In this document: positions 1 to 5,732 of the stretch, one piece after another | How positions within the stretch are numbered: position 1 is the first letter of the stretch | Layout: each line of letters starts with the position of its first letter | Assembly: GCA_020434605.1 (NCBI GenBank) | Contig: JAGRAL010000236.1 | Location: 1 to 5,886, forward strand | Length of the DNA stretch: 5,886 bases | Direction of reading: 5' to 3' | Origin: Bdellovibrionales bacterium | Lineage (GTDB): Bacteria > Bdellovibrionota > Bdellovibrionia > Bdellovibrionales > UBA840 | The notes under the pieces: generated by a model | Seen by the model: only the letters and a program-made list of their open reading frames with translations | What the model was told of the DNA's origin: nothing | The model's database searches: none | Made by a program: the position numbers and the translations under genes

Positions 1-321
1 GTGCACTGGAAAATCTGGTGCGCAAAACTCACTTAAAACTTGCAAACAAAAACCACAAGGGGCAGCCCCTGTTAGTGTATCTGTAACTAGGACTAAAAAC
101 TCAGGTTCTGCTTTGCCAAGAGCCGCAACCATTTGAAAAATAGCATTGCGTTCAGCGCAAACCGCTCCACCGTAACTGGCATTTTCAACGTTACAGGCAG
201 CAAATAATTGATCTGAGCCTTTTACTTTAACTACTGCTCCTACTAAAAATTTAGAATAAGGGGCATGAGCGTTTAGGCGTACTTGTTTGGCGAGTGTATA
301 AGCTTTGTCGATTATTTTCAT
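1..321 (-). CDS. cdd: Cytidine deaminase, N-terminal 107 residues (runs off the left edge)
   Basis: Reading leftward from an ATG at 321-319, an open frame continues to base 1, giving 107 residues. The family is usually about 130 residues, so roughly the last 25 are outside the window. Cytidine deaminase hydrolyses cytidine and deoxycytidine to uridine and deoxyuridine in cytosolic pyrimidine salvage. The zinc-deaminase signature is complete: Cys55-Ala-Glu57-Arg supplies the first ligand and the catalytic Glu, and Pro-Cys89-Gly-Phe-Cys92 supplies the other two ligands. The substrate-binding Asn-Val-Glu-Asn motif is at 44-47, and PYSKF-x-VGA near residues 21-29 is also typical. AAGGA at 327-331, 5 nt before the ATG, supports the start. 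One oddity: the residue after the last zinc Cys is Leu93, where most relatives have Arg (CxxCRQ). The gene is divergent from the 440 gene, across a 118-bp gap. The family call is secure; fine substrate range is not shown. Confidence 0.95.
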   Translation of the reverse strand, partial: MKIIDKAYTLAKQVRLNAHAPYSKFLVGAVVKVKGSDQLFAACNVENASYGGAVCAERNAIFQMVAALGKAEPEFLVLVTDTLTGAAPCGFCLQVLSEFCAPDFPVH

Positions 322-341
322 ATAAGTCCTTAGAATCCTTT

Positions 342-370
342 ATTTATTCATAAAATCGTAATAATTACAA
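342..370 (-). promoter_or_regulatory. Weak candidate promoter for cdd
   Basis: On the minus strand TTGTAA (370-365) is followed after 17 bp by ATAAAT (347-342), about 20 bp before the cdd start codon. Both hexamers are poor to moderate matches in a very A+T-rich stretch where such matches arise easily. It is listed because a promoter for cdd must lie in or near this divergent gap, not because the boxes are strong. Confidence 0.25.
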
Positions 371-385
371 GCCGGAGCTGGGGAA

Positions 386-414
386 TTGTATTTATTGGTC
401 TTTGGAGCTATAAA
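386..414 (+). promoter_or_regulatory. Putative sigma70-like promoter for the 440-3025 gene unit
   Basis: TTGTAT at 386-391 and TATAAA at 409-414 are separated by exactly 17 bp, 25 bp before the first start codon. The -10 element matches consensus at 5 of 6 positions; the -35 matches at only 3 of 6 (the TTG). A transcript starting near 420-422 would have a leader of about 20 nt that still contains the Shine-Dalgarno sequence. It is the only good promoter-like pair seen upstream of the three plus-strand genes, which have no internal gaps. No operator or riboswitch-like structure was seen around it. Confidence 0.45.
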
Positions 415-425
415 AGTGGGCATCT

Positions 426-433
426 AAAAGGAG
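426..433 (+). promoter_or_regulatory. Strong Shine-Dalgarno site of the tyrosine-rich protein gene
   Basis: AAAAGGAG lies 6 nt before the ATG at 440, close to ideal. The two downstream genes of the unit have no comparable site: only a lone AGG at 897-899 precedes the 903 start, and nothing recognisable precedes the 2456 start. This suggests the first protein is made in excess and the next two depend largely on translational coupling. That last step is inference. Confidence 0.8.
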
Positions 434-439
434 CTTATC

Positions 440-898
440 ATGTCTAAAATCATTTTTATTATGATATCACTACTATCGACTTCTGTTTTCGCAACAGAGC
501 TAGATCAACCAGTAACAAACGTATCTGACCGCAGTCGTTTAGAAAAAAAGTTACCCCCAACAGTTATTATCAGAAGAAACGAAAAAACGGGTGTATCTGA
601 ATTTTTAATTTCTGAAGATAAAATCGCTGCACACGACGAAGAAGCAATGAAGCAAATCGCTTCTACTGCGAAATTTACACCCATCGCAAGCCAAGACCAA
701 GTGCAAGAACTTGACCGAGAAGGTGGAGTAGCTAGCTTTTACTTTCAATATAACTTTGGTTTTTATAACCCTTATGTACGCTACTACTATCCATATGCAT
801 ATGCTCGTACGTATACTTATAATTACGCATACGGCGCTTATTACTCATGGTACTGGAGCGGTTACACTTACAATTGTTTCCGTTTAGGCTGGTACTAG
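440..898 (+). CDS. Exported protein with an extremely tyrosine-rich C-terminal tail, function unknown
   Basis: I do not recognise a named family. The 152-residue product begins with a typical signal peptide: Lys3, a hydrophobic core to about residue 13, and a Val-Phe-Ala18 signal-peptidase I site before Thr19. It is therefore probably exported to the periplasm or beyond. Residues 20-95 are a charged, polar segment with no Cys. Residues 100-152 contain 19 Tyr, 5 Phe and 3 Trp among 53 residues. From 115 to 131 Tyr occupies every odd position except 123 (Arg), so an extended strand would carry one continuous aromatic face. There is a single Cys (146), and the chain ends Gly-Trp-Tyr. AAAAGGAG 6 nt upstream fixes the start. 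The subtilase-like gene begins 4 nt after the stop, so the two are very likely co-expressed. It could be a surface or adhesive protein, a tyrosine cross-linked structural protein, or a protease substrate; none of these is shown by the sequence. Confidence 0.85.
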   Translation: MSKIIFIMISLLSTSVFATELDQPVTNVSDRSRLEKKLPPTVIIRRNEKTGVSEFLISEDKIAAHDEEAMKQIASTAKFTPIASQDQVQELDREGGVASFYFQYNFGFYNPYVRYYYPYAYARTYTYNYAYGAYYSWYWSGYTYNCFRLGWY

Positions 899-902
899 GC
901 TT

Positions 903-2459
903 ATGAAAATCTGGGTTCTATTTTTAGTGCTATTTAGCACAGTATTAAGTGCAGACGAAAAACCGAACCCATTTTTAGATTTAGAGTATTACCTAAATCA
1001 AATTAGGTACGATCAGTGTGATGAGTTTAGAGGCTCATCACAGGTTAAAATTGCCATTCTTGAAAACTCGTTTCCTGAGTTTACCGATGAAGACCGTAAA
1101 ACTTTACCTGAAGATATGGAGATCTTAGCGTCTGAGGCTAACTTACCAAATGGATCTATTCATGGTAAATACGTAGCTCAACTTGTTTACTTAATCACTA
1201 CACGCGGTGGACGTTGTCCTGAGCTAGCACCAAAAGTCTATTTGATCCCTGCCTCTGGCTACACAAAACTTAAAAATGCGATTGATCTAGCAATAGAGAA
1301 AGATGTGGATTTTATATTACACACTAACGTATTTGAATACCATGGCTTTGGCGATGGAAAAGGTTTTATCAATACTCTTGTAAATAAAGCGATTGACCAC
1401 GGTATTACTTGGATCAATGCAGCTGGAAACTTTAACGGCAAGGTATATCAAGATCAGATTAGTCCAAATGAAGATGGTTGGTTAAAACTTTCTACTGAGG
1501 AAGATCACATACGATTATTTTGTCCAAAGACAGAGCACAACACAAAGTGTGACGTGAGATTAACCTTACAATGGAATGACTTTGCGGATGACCCAATCAC
1601 AGCAACAACTAAAGATTTAGACTTTGCTATCTATACAGATGCTGGCAAGAGACTTGAGGTTTCAAGCAGAACGCAAACTGATGATCCTACATTAATTGAA
1701 GAGGATCCTTTGCGAAACACTAGGTATCCATATGAAGCCATTCAACTATCATTAGATCCAGGCAGCAATGAGGTTAAGATCAAAGCTCATACTAAAAACT
1801 TTGCCGCAAATGACCAGTTTCGTTTAATTGTAAATTCAGAGTTTGCCAAACTACTAAGTATCAACCCATCTACGAACTCAATTCTACCGCCGGCTGATAA
1901 CCCAAGAGTAATTACTGTGGGTGCAAGGGATGCCGCCCTTAGTAGTATGTATAACGATGGCACAAAAATTAAGCCTGAATTTGTATTACAATCTTCATTA
2001 AGAAATCCAGGCACACCTCTACCAAAAGATACTGACGGGGAGTTCTTAGGTTCATCTATCTCTTCAACCATCTTTGCAGCTCTTTCTACGTTAGTTAAAT
2101 CTAGATTTCCGGATGTAAATGAAGATGAACTTTTAAATAAGGTCACTGAACGATTTCTTGAAACTACAGAGTGCCATTACACTGTTGAGACCCTAGACGA
2201 TAAGTACTATCTACAAGACATAATGGACAACAACCCAAATGACGTAGTGATTTATCCGCATGAACATGGTTTACGCGTACTAACGGCTTATGATCCATAC
2301 AAAGTCTTTGGAATGCCTAAAGTATCAAATATGTTCTTAGGTGTTAATCCTAAGGGAGATGTTGTGAGTGTTGCTACAAGATCCTACTTAAGCTTTCTTG
2401 CTTTGGATGGAGTAGTGATTGACGAACAATCAAAGACATATAAAATCTGTAATCAATGA
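903..2459 (+). CDS. Exported subtilisin-like (S8) protein with Glu at the catalytic Asp position and an inserted beta-rich domain
   Basis: The 518-residue product starts with a signal peptide (hydrophobic core at residues 3-15, cleavage expected after Leu-Ser-Ala17). Subtilase landmarks follow in order. VKIAILENS (48-56) matches the strand that normally carries the catalytic Asp but has Glu54. IHGKYVAQ (86-93) keeps the catalytic His87 of the HGTHVAG motif. INAAGN (171-176) keeps the oxyanion Asn176. PRVITVGA (334-341) and KPEF (357-360) are core strands. GSSIS (383-387) keeps the catalytic Ser385 in place of GTSMA. Between Asn176 and VITVGA lie about 160 residues, where subtilisin has only some 20. 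This stretch includes an LQWND...DLDFAIY pattern (222-244) like the beta-sandwich domains of other subtilases. About 95 residues follow the core and match nothing I know. There are six Cys in an exported chain. Start support is weak (lone AGG 3 nt before ATG), so coupling to the gene 4 nt upstream is likely. The fold call is good; whether it cleaves peptides is uncertain because of Glu54. Confidence 0.85.
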   Translation: MKIWVLFLVLFSTVLSADEKPNPFLDLEYYLNQIRYDQCDEFRGSSQVKIAILENSFPEFTDEDRKTLPEDMEILASEANLPNGSIHGKYVAQLVYLITTRGGRCPELAPKVYLIPASGYTKLKNAIDLAIEKDVDFILHTNVFEYHGFGDGKGFINTLVNKAIDHGITWINAAGNFNGKVYQDQISPNEDGWLKLSTEEDHIRLFCPKTEHNTKCDVRLTLQWNDFADDPITATTKDLDFAIYTDAGKRLEVSSRTQTDDPTLIEEDPLRNTRYPYEAIQLSLDPGSNEVKIKAHTKNFAANDQFRLIVNSEFAKLLSINPSTNSILPPADNPRVITVGARDAALSSMYNDGTKIKPEFVLQSSLRNPGTPLPKDTDGEFLGSSISSTIFAALSTLVKSRFPDVNEDELLNKVTERFLETTECHYTVETLDDKYYLQDIMDNNPNDVVIYPHEHGLRVLTAYDPYKVFGMPKVSNMFLGVNPKGDVVSVATRSYLSFLALDGVVIDEQSKTYKICNQ

Positions 2460-3025
2460 TTATATTAGCTTCGACATCAAAGTATAGAAAAGCCCAACTG
2501 CAAAGCTTGGGCATTTTGTTTGAATGCATAAGCCCAGATCTAAATGAAGACGCAGTAAAACTAGAGAACATAGACACAAAGACTAAGGCAGAGAAGTTAG
2601 CTTTACTAAAGGCAGAAGCGGTTAGAGCTAAATATCCAAATGCTATCATCATTGCAGGAGACCAAATCGCTAGCATTGATGAAATGATTTTATCCAAACC
2701 CCTTACAAAAGAAAATAACTTAGCACAATTACAAAAGCTGCAAGGAAAAACACATTATCTATATACAAGTAACGTAATATTAATAGATGGCAAAGCGATC
2801 ACTCATACTGAAATTACTAAACTTACAATGAAAGCTTTTACTGATGCCCAACTAAAAGGTTATATCGACTTTGCAGAGCCGATGGACTGTGCAGGTGGTT
2901 ATAAAATTGAACTTGGTGGAATCGCTCTTTTTGATAAAATCGAAACTAATGATTTTAATTCTATTCAAGGCATGAACCTAGTCTTTATTGCTAAAGAGCT
3001 AGGTAATCATATCTGGAAATCTTAA
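2456..3025 (+). CDS. Maf-family nucleotide pyrophosphatase, YceF-like (probable m7GTP pyrophosphatase)
   Basis: This cytosolic protein of 189 residues has the usual Maf length. Maf enzymes hydrolyse nucleoside triphosphates to the monophosphate and pyrophosphate, clearing modified nucleotides. Visible motifs are the N-terminal LASTSKYR (4-11) with Ser6 and Arg11 for phosphate binding, AGDQIA (67-72) with the catalytic-base Asp69, SKPLT (80-84) with Lys81, and DCAGGYKIE (144-152) near the C-terminal active-site wall. Gln70 after the Asp, the FECISP segment (22-27) and the DCAG motif resemble E. coli YceF (7-methyl-GTP) more than YhdE, whose motif is GADT (dTTP/UTP). Substrate is therefore inferred by subfamily. 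The ATG overlaps the previous stop as ATGA with no Shine-Dalgarno sequence, so translation is probably coupled. Its stop overlaps the sdhB stop on the other strand by 4 bp. A functional tie to the two exported upstream proteins is not evident. Confidence 0.92.
   Translation: MIILASTSKYRKAQLQSLGILFECISPDLNEDAVKLENIDTKTKAEKLALLKAEAVRAKYPNAIIIAGDQIASIDEMILSKPLTKENNLAQLQKLQGKTHYLYTSNVILIDGKAITHTEITKLTMKAFTDAQLKGYIDFAEPMDCAGGYKIELGGIALFDKIETNDFNSIQGMNLVFIAKELGNHIWKS
2976..3004. terminator. Stem-loop in the 3' end of maf, candidate terminator or mRNA 3' end for the sdh operon
   Basis: The arms ACCTAG (2976-2981) and CTAGGT (2999-3004), plus TCTTTA (2982-2987) and TAAAGA (2992-2997), pair to give a 12-bp stem with a TTGC loop and one bulged G at 2998. 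It begins 17 nt past the sdhB stop in the sdh transcript and lies inside the maf coding sequence. No run of T follows on either strand, so a classical intrinsic terminator is doubtful. It could instead mark or protect an mRNA 3' end after Rho-dependent termination. It is the only strong hairpin noticed near this convergent junction. Confidence 0.35.
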
Positions 3026-3777
3026 GACTTAATTTTTGCTCTCATATACTCGCGGTTAAATTTTGCGATATAACTTAAGCTGATATCCTTAGGACAAGCC
3101 GCAGAGCAAGACCCTGTATTAGAGCATGCTCCAAAACCTTCTTCGTCCATTTTTGCTAGCATGTTCATCGCGCGACTTTCTCTTTCTGGTTGCCCCTGTG
3201 GTAATAGTGCAAACTGACTCACTTTAGCAGCCACAAACAACATCGCAGAAGCATTTTTACAGCTTGCTACACAAGCTCCGCAACCAATACAAGCAGCCGC
3301 TTCAAAGGCAGCATCTGCATTTTGTTTTGGAATTGGTAGACTGTTTGCATCTTGTGAATTGCCTGTGTTTACAGAGATAAAGCCACCTGATTGTTGAATA
3401 CGATCAAATGCAGATCGGTTTACCATTAAGTCTTTTACGATAGGAAACGAATTTGCTCTAAATGGTTCGATGGTAATAGTGTCACCAGTTTTAAATCGTC
3501 TCATGTGTAACTGACAAGTAGTTGTACTGCGATCAGGGCCATGCGGGTTACCATTAATAACCATAGAGCACATTCCGCAAATTCCTTCGCGGCAATCATG
3601 ATCAAAAGCGATCGGATCTTCGCTATTTGCAATTAACTTTTCATTTAAAACATCTATCATTTCTAAAAATGACATATGGGTAGATATATTCTCTAGCTTG
3701 TAGTCTACAAACTTACCCGTAGATGCGGCATCTTTTTGTCTCCAGATTCTTAAGTTTAAAGAAATTGTTTCTGACAT
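3022..3777 (-). CDS. sdhB: Succinate dehydrogenase / fumarate reductase iron-sulfur subunit
   Basis: The 251-residue protein is full length for the family. It carries electrons from the SdhA flavin to quinone at SdhC, on the cytoplasmic face of the inner membrane. All three clusters can be assigned. Cys62, 67, 70 and 88 hold [2Fe-2S] (DCREGICGMC, then TTTCQ). Cys163, 166 and 169 with Cys228 (CIGCGAC, ACPKD) hold [4Fe-4S]. Cys173, 218 and 224 hold [3Fe-4S]. The last assignment follows the E. coli FrdB pattern. The sequence style is that of the B. subtilis / Bacteroidota-type complex II with a single dihaem SdhC. The start is fixed by AAGGAG at 3786-3791, 8 nt before the ATG and overlapping the sdhA stop; the gap between the genes is only 12 nt. 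The stop overlaps the maf stop tail to tail. The direction (oxidation or fumarate reduction) cannot be read from this subunit. Confidence 0.97.
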   Translation of the reverse strand: MSETISLNLRIWRQKDAASTGKFVDYKLENISTHMSFLEMIDVLNEKLIANSEDPIAFDHDCREGICGMCSMVINGNPHGPDRSTTTCQLHMRRFKTGDTITIEPFRANSFPIVKDLMVNRSAFDRIQQSGGFISVNTGNSQDANSLPIPKQNADAAFEAAACIGCGACVASCKNASAMLFVAAKVSQFALLPQGQPERESRAMNMLAKMDEEGFGACSNTGSCSAACPKDISLSYIAKFNREYMRAKIKS

Positions 3778-3785
3778 AATAGATA

Positions 3786-3791
3786 CTCCTT
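3786..3791 (-). promoter_or_regulatory. sdhB Shine-Dalgarno site overlapping the sdhA stop codon
   Basis: On the minus strand AAGGAG occupies 3791-3786, and its first two bases are the last two of the sdhA TAA stop (3792-3790). Ribosomes ending sdhA therefore clear or occupy the sdhB initiation site. Such an arrangement usually helps keep flavoprotein and iron-sulfur subunits close to equal in amount; the coupling itself is inferred. Confidence 0.75.
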
Positions 3792-5715
3792 ACTTATAAC
3801 TTCTTTGGGTAAGTTTAACATATTCAAATTTTAAATCCTCAGTGTGTCGTTTTGCTGAAGAAATATTATCACCTTGATATTCCCACGCAGCCACATGACA
3901 AAAACCTTCATCATCTCTTTTGGCTTCATTTTCTGGCGTTTGGTATTCTTCTCTAAAGTGACCACCACAGCTCTCTTTTCTTTCTAAAGCATCCAGACAC
4001 ATCAATTCGCCTAGCTCTAAAAAGTCAGCAACGCGTCCTGCTTTTTCTAATTCTTGGTTTGTATTATCAAGCGTTCCTGTGACCTTCACTTCATTCCAAA
4101 AACTTTGCTTTAATGCCTGAATCTCTGAAATCGCTGTCTTTAAGCCATTTGCATTTCTAGACATACCACAATGTTCCCACATAATTTTTCCAAGTTCTCT
4201 GTGGATAGAATCTACAGATTTGGTACCGCGAACATTTAAAAGTTTAGTAATTCTAGTTTGCGCCGAATCTTTTGCTGCCTTAAACGCATCATTAGTTTCA
4301 CTAACTGCTTCTAATTTTTCAGACGCGATATAATTAGCAACTGTACTTGGAGCTACAAAATAACCATCCGCTAAACCTTGCATTAGAGCAGAAGCACCTA
4401 GTCGGTTGGCTCCGTGATCAGAGAAGTTAGCCTCACCTAAGACAAATAGCCCTGGAATTGTACTCATTAAGTTATAGTCTACCCAAAGGCCACCCATTGT
4501 GTAGTGAACGGCAGGATAGATACGCATTGGCGTCTTATATGGATTTTCGGCAGTGATTTTTTCATACATTTGAAACAAGTTGCCATACTTCTCACTAATG
4601 GCACTTTCACCAAGTCTATTAATAGCGTCTTTAAAATCTAAATAAACGGCCACGCCCGTTGAGCCAACACCACGACCTTCATCGACTCTAAATTTAGCTT
4701 GGCGCGAGGCCACATCACGCGGCACAAGGTTACCAAAGCTCGGATAGATTCTTTCCAAATAATAATCTCTGTCCGCTTCAGGAATTTCACTGGGTGATCT
4801 TTTATCGCCTTTATTTTTCGGCACCCAAACTCTACCGTCATTGCGCAAAGATTCCGACATCAAAGTGAGTTTAGATTGATAGCCGCCAGAAACAGGTATG
4901 CAGGTTGGATGTATTTGGGTGAAACAAGGGTTGGCAAAATAAGCCCCTTTTTTGTGACATCGCCAAGAAGCTGTAACATTTGAATTCATGGCATTGGTCG
5001 ATAAGTAGTAGATATTTCCATATCCACCTGTACACAACAAAACGGCATGTCCAGCGTAGGTTTCAATTTCACCGGTTTTTAAATTTCTAACGGTAATTCC
5101 GCGAGCTTTGCCGTCGACCAATACAACATCGAGCATTTCACGCCGCGAATACATTTCAATTTTGCCTTTGGCAATTTGCCGATTCATGCCCGCATAAGCC
5201 TTTAACAGTAACTGTTGCCCTGTCTGTCCACGTGCATAAAATGTTCTAGAGACTTGGGCGCCACCAAAAGATCGGTTGTCTAACAAGCCACCGTACTCAC
5301 GGGCAAACGGCACACCTTGAGCCACACATTGATCAATGATGTTGTTAGAAACTTGCGCCAACCTATATACATTAGATTCGCGCGCGCGAAAGTCTCCGCC
5401 TTTTACCGTGTCATAAAAAAGTCTGTAGATGGAATCGCCATCATTGGGATAATTTTTTGCAGCATTGATTCCGCCTTGGGCAGCAATCGAATGGGCGCGT
5501 CGCGGAGAATCCTGAATACAAAAACTTTTTACGTTGTAACCGAGTTCTGCCAAGCTCGCAGCCGCAGAAGCTCCCGCTAAGCCTGTGCCGACAACAATGA
5601 TATCAAACTTGCGCTTATTCGCCGGATTGACCAGTTTCATTGAAAATTTGTGCTTGTCCCACCTTTCTTCAATGGGGCCACTGGGTGCGTTGGAATTCAA
5701 TTTTGAAGACGTCAT
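3790..5715 (-). CDS. sdhA: Succinate dehydrogenase / fumarate reductase flavoprotein subunit
   Basis: The catalytic subunit of complex II interconverts succinate and fumarate with a covalently bound FAD. The 641-residue protein is intact. VVGTGLAGAS (41-50) is the dinucleotide-binding loop. RRAHSIAAQGG (72-82) contains His75, the expected site of covalent FAD. His269 (IHPT), Arg333 (VPRD), His404 (HYTMGG) and Arg438 (GANRLG) match the dicarboxylate-binding and proton-transfer residues of E. coli FrdA. The C-terminal region has the usual GGHFREEYQTPE (584-595) and HVAAWEYQG (607-615). A leader of about 37 residues (PSGPIEERW, KLVNPANKRK) precedes the FAD domain. It is typical of the Bacteroidota-like branch of SdhA and supports the chosen start, as does AAGGA at 5723-5727, 7 nt before the ATG. 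sdhC ends 17 nt upstream and sdhB begins 12 nt downstream, giving the order sdhCAB. Its role as SdhA rather than FrdA is inferred. Confidence 0.97.
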   Translation of the reverse strand: MTSSKLNSNAPSGPIEERWDKHKFSMKLVNPANKRKFDIIVVGTGLAGASAAASLAELGYNVKSFCIQDSPRRAHSIAAQGGINAAKNYPNDGDSIYRLFYDTVKGGDFRARESNVYRLAQVSNNIIDQCVAQGVPFAREYGGLLDNRSFGGAQVSRTFYARGQTGQQLLLKAYAGMNRQIAKGKIEMYSRREMLDVVLVDGKARGITVRNLKTGEIETYAGHAVLLCTGGYGNIYYLSTNAMNSNVTASWRCHKKGAYFANPCFTQIHPTCIPVSGGYQSKLTLMSESLRNDGRVWVPKNKGDKRSPSEIPEADRDYYLERIYPSFGNLVPRDVASRQAKFRVDEGRGVGSTGVAVYLDFKDAINRLGESAISEKYGNLFQMYEKITAENPYKTPMRIYPAVHYTMGGLWVDYNLMSTIPGLFVLGEANFSDHGANRLGASALMQGLADGYFVAPSTVANYIASEKLEAVSETNDAFKAAKDSAQTRITKLLNVRGTKSVDSIHRELGKIMWEHCGMSRNANGLKTAISEIQALKQSFWNEVKVTGTLDNTNQELEKAGRVADFLELGELMCLDALERKESCGGHFREEYQTPENEAKRDDEGFCHVAAWEYQGDNISSAKRHTEDLKFEYVKLTQRSYK

Positions 5716-5732
5716 CTGATGATCCTTAATAT

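Noticed and set aside
322..439. Riboswitch, small RNA or attachment site in the divergent intergenic region
   Set aside because: The gap is only 118 bp, with a predicted leader of about 20 nt. I found no convincing stem-loop or terminator there.
792..816. Alternating purine-pyrimidine DNA, including the palindrome CATATGCATATG at 792-803, as a Z-DNA or regulator site
   Set aside because: It follows from runs of Tyr (TAT/TAC) and Ala (GCA) codons in the coding sequence, so no separate DNA function is needed.
872..895. Outer-membrane beta-barrel C-terminal signal at the end of the tyrosine-rich protein
   Set aside because: The chain ends in an aromatic residue, but Gly and Arg occupy the -3 and -5 positions where hydrophobic residues are expected, so the pattern does not fit.
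1259..1441. Open frame of 60 codons on the minus strand inside the subtilase-like gene
   Set aside because: It lies fully antisense to a well-supported gene, has no Shine-Dalgarno sequence and has no recognisable protein features.
1787..2146. Open frame of 119 codons on the minus strand inside the subtilase-like gene
   Set aside because: The sense frame here encodes conserved subtilase motifs (VITVGA, GSSIS), so this is a shadow.
2374..2697. Open frame of 107 codons on the minus strand spanning the subtilase-maf junction
   Set aside because: It is antisense to the Maf active-site motifs, and its hydrophobic look comes from reversed codons.
4638..4841. Open frame of 67 codons within sdhA in another frame
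   Set aside because: It overlaps a strongly conserved part of SdhA in a second frame and has no features of its own.
5317..5580. Open frame of 87 codons on the plus strand opposite the FAD domain of sdhA
   Set aside because: It is antisense to the FAD-binding region, with no ribosome site and no recognisable family.
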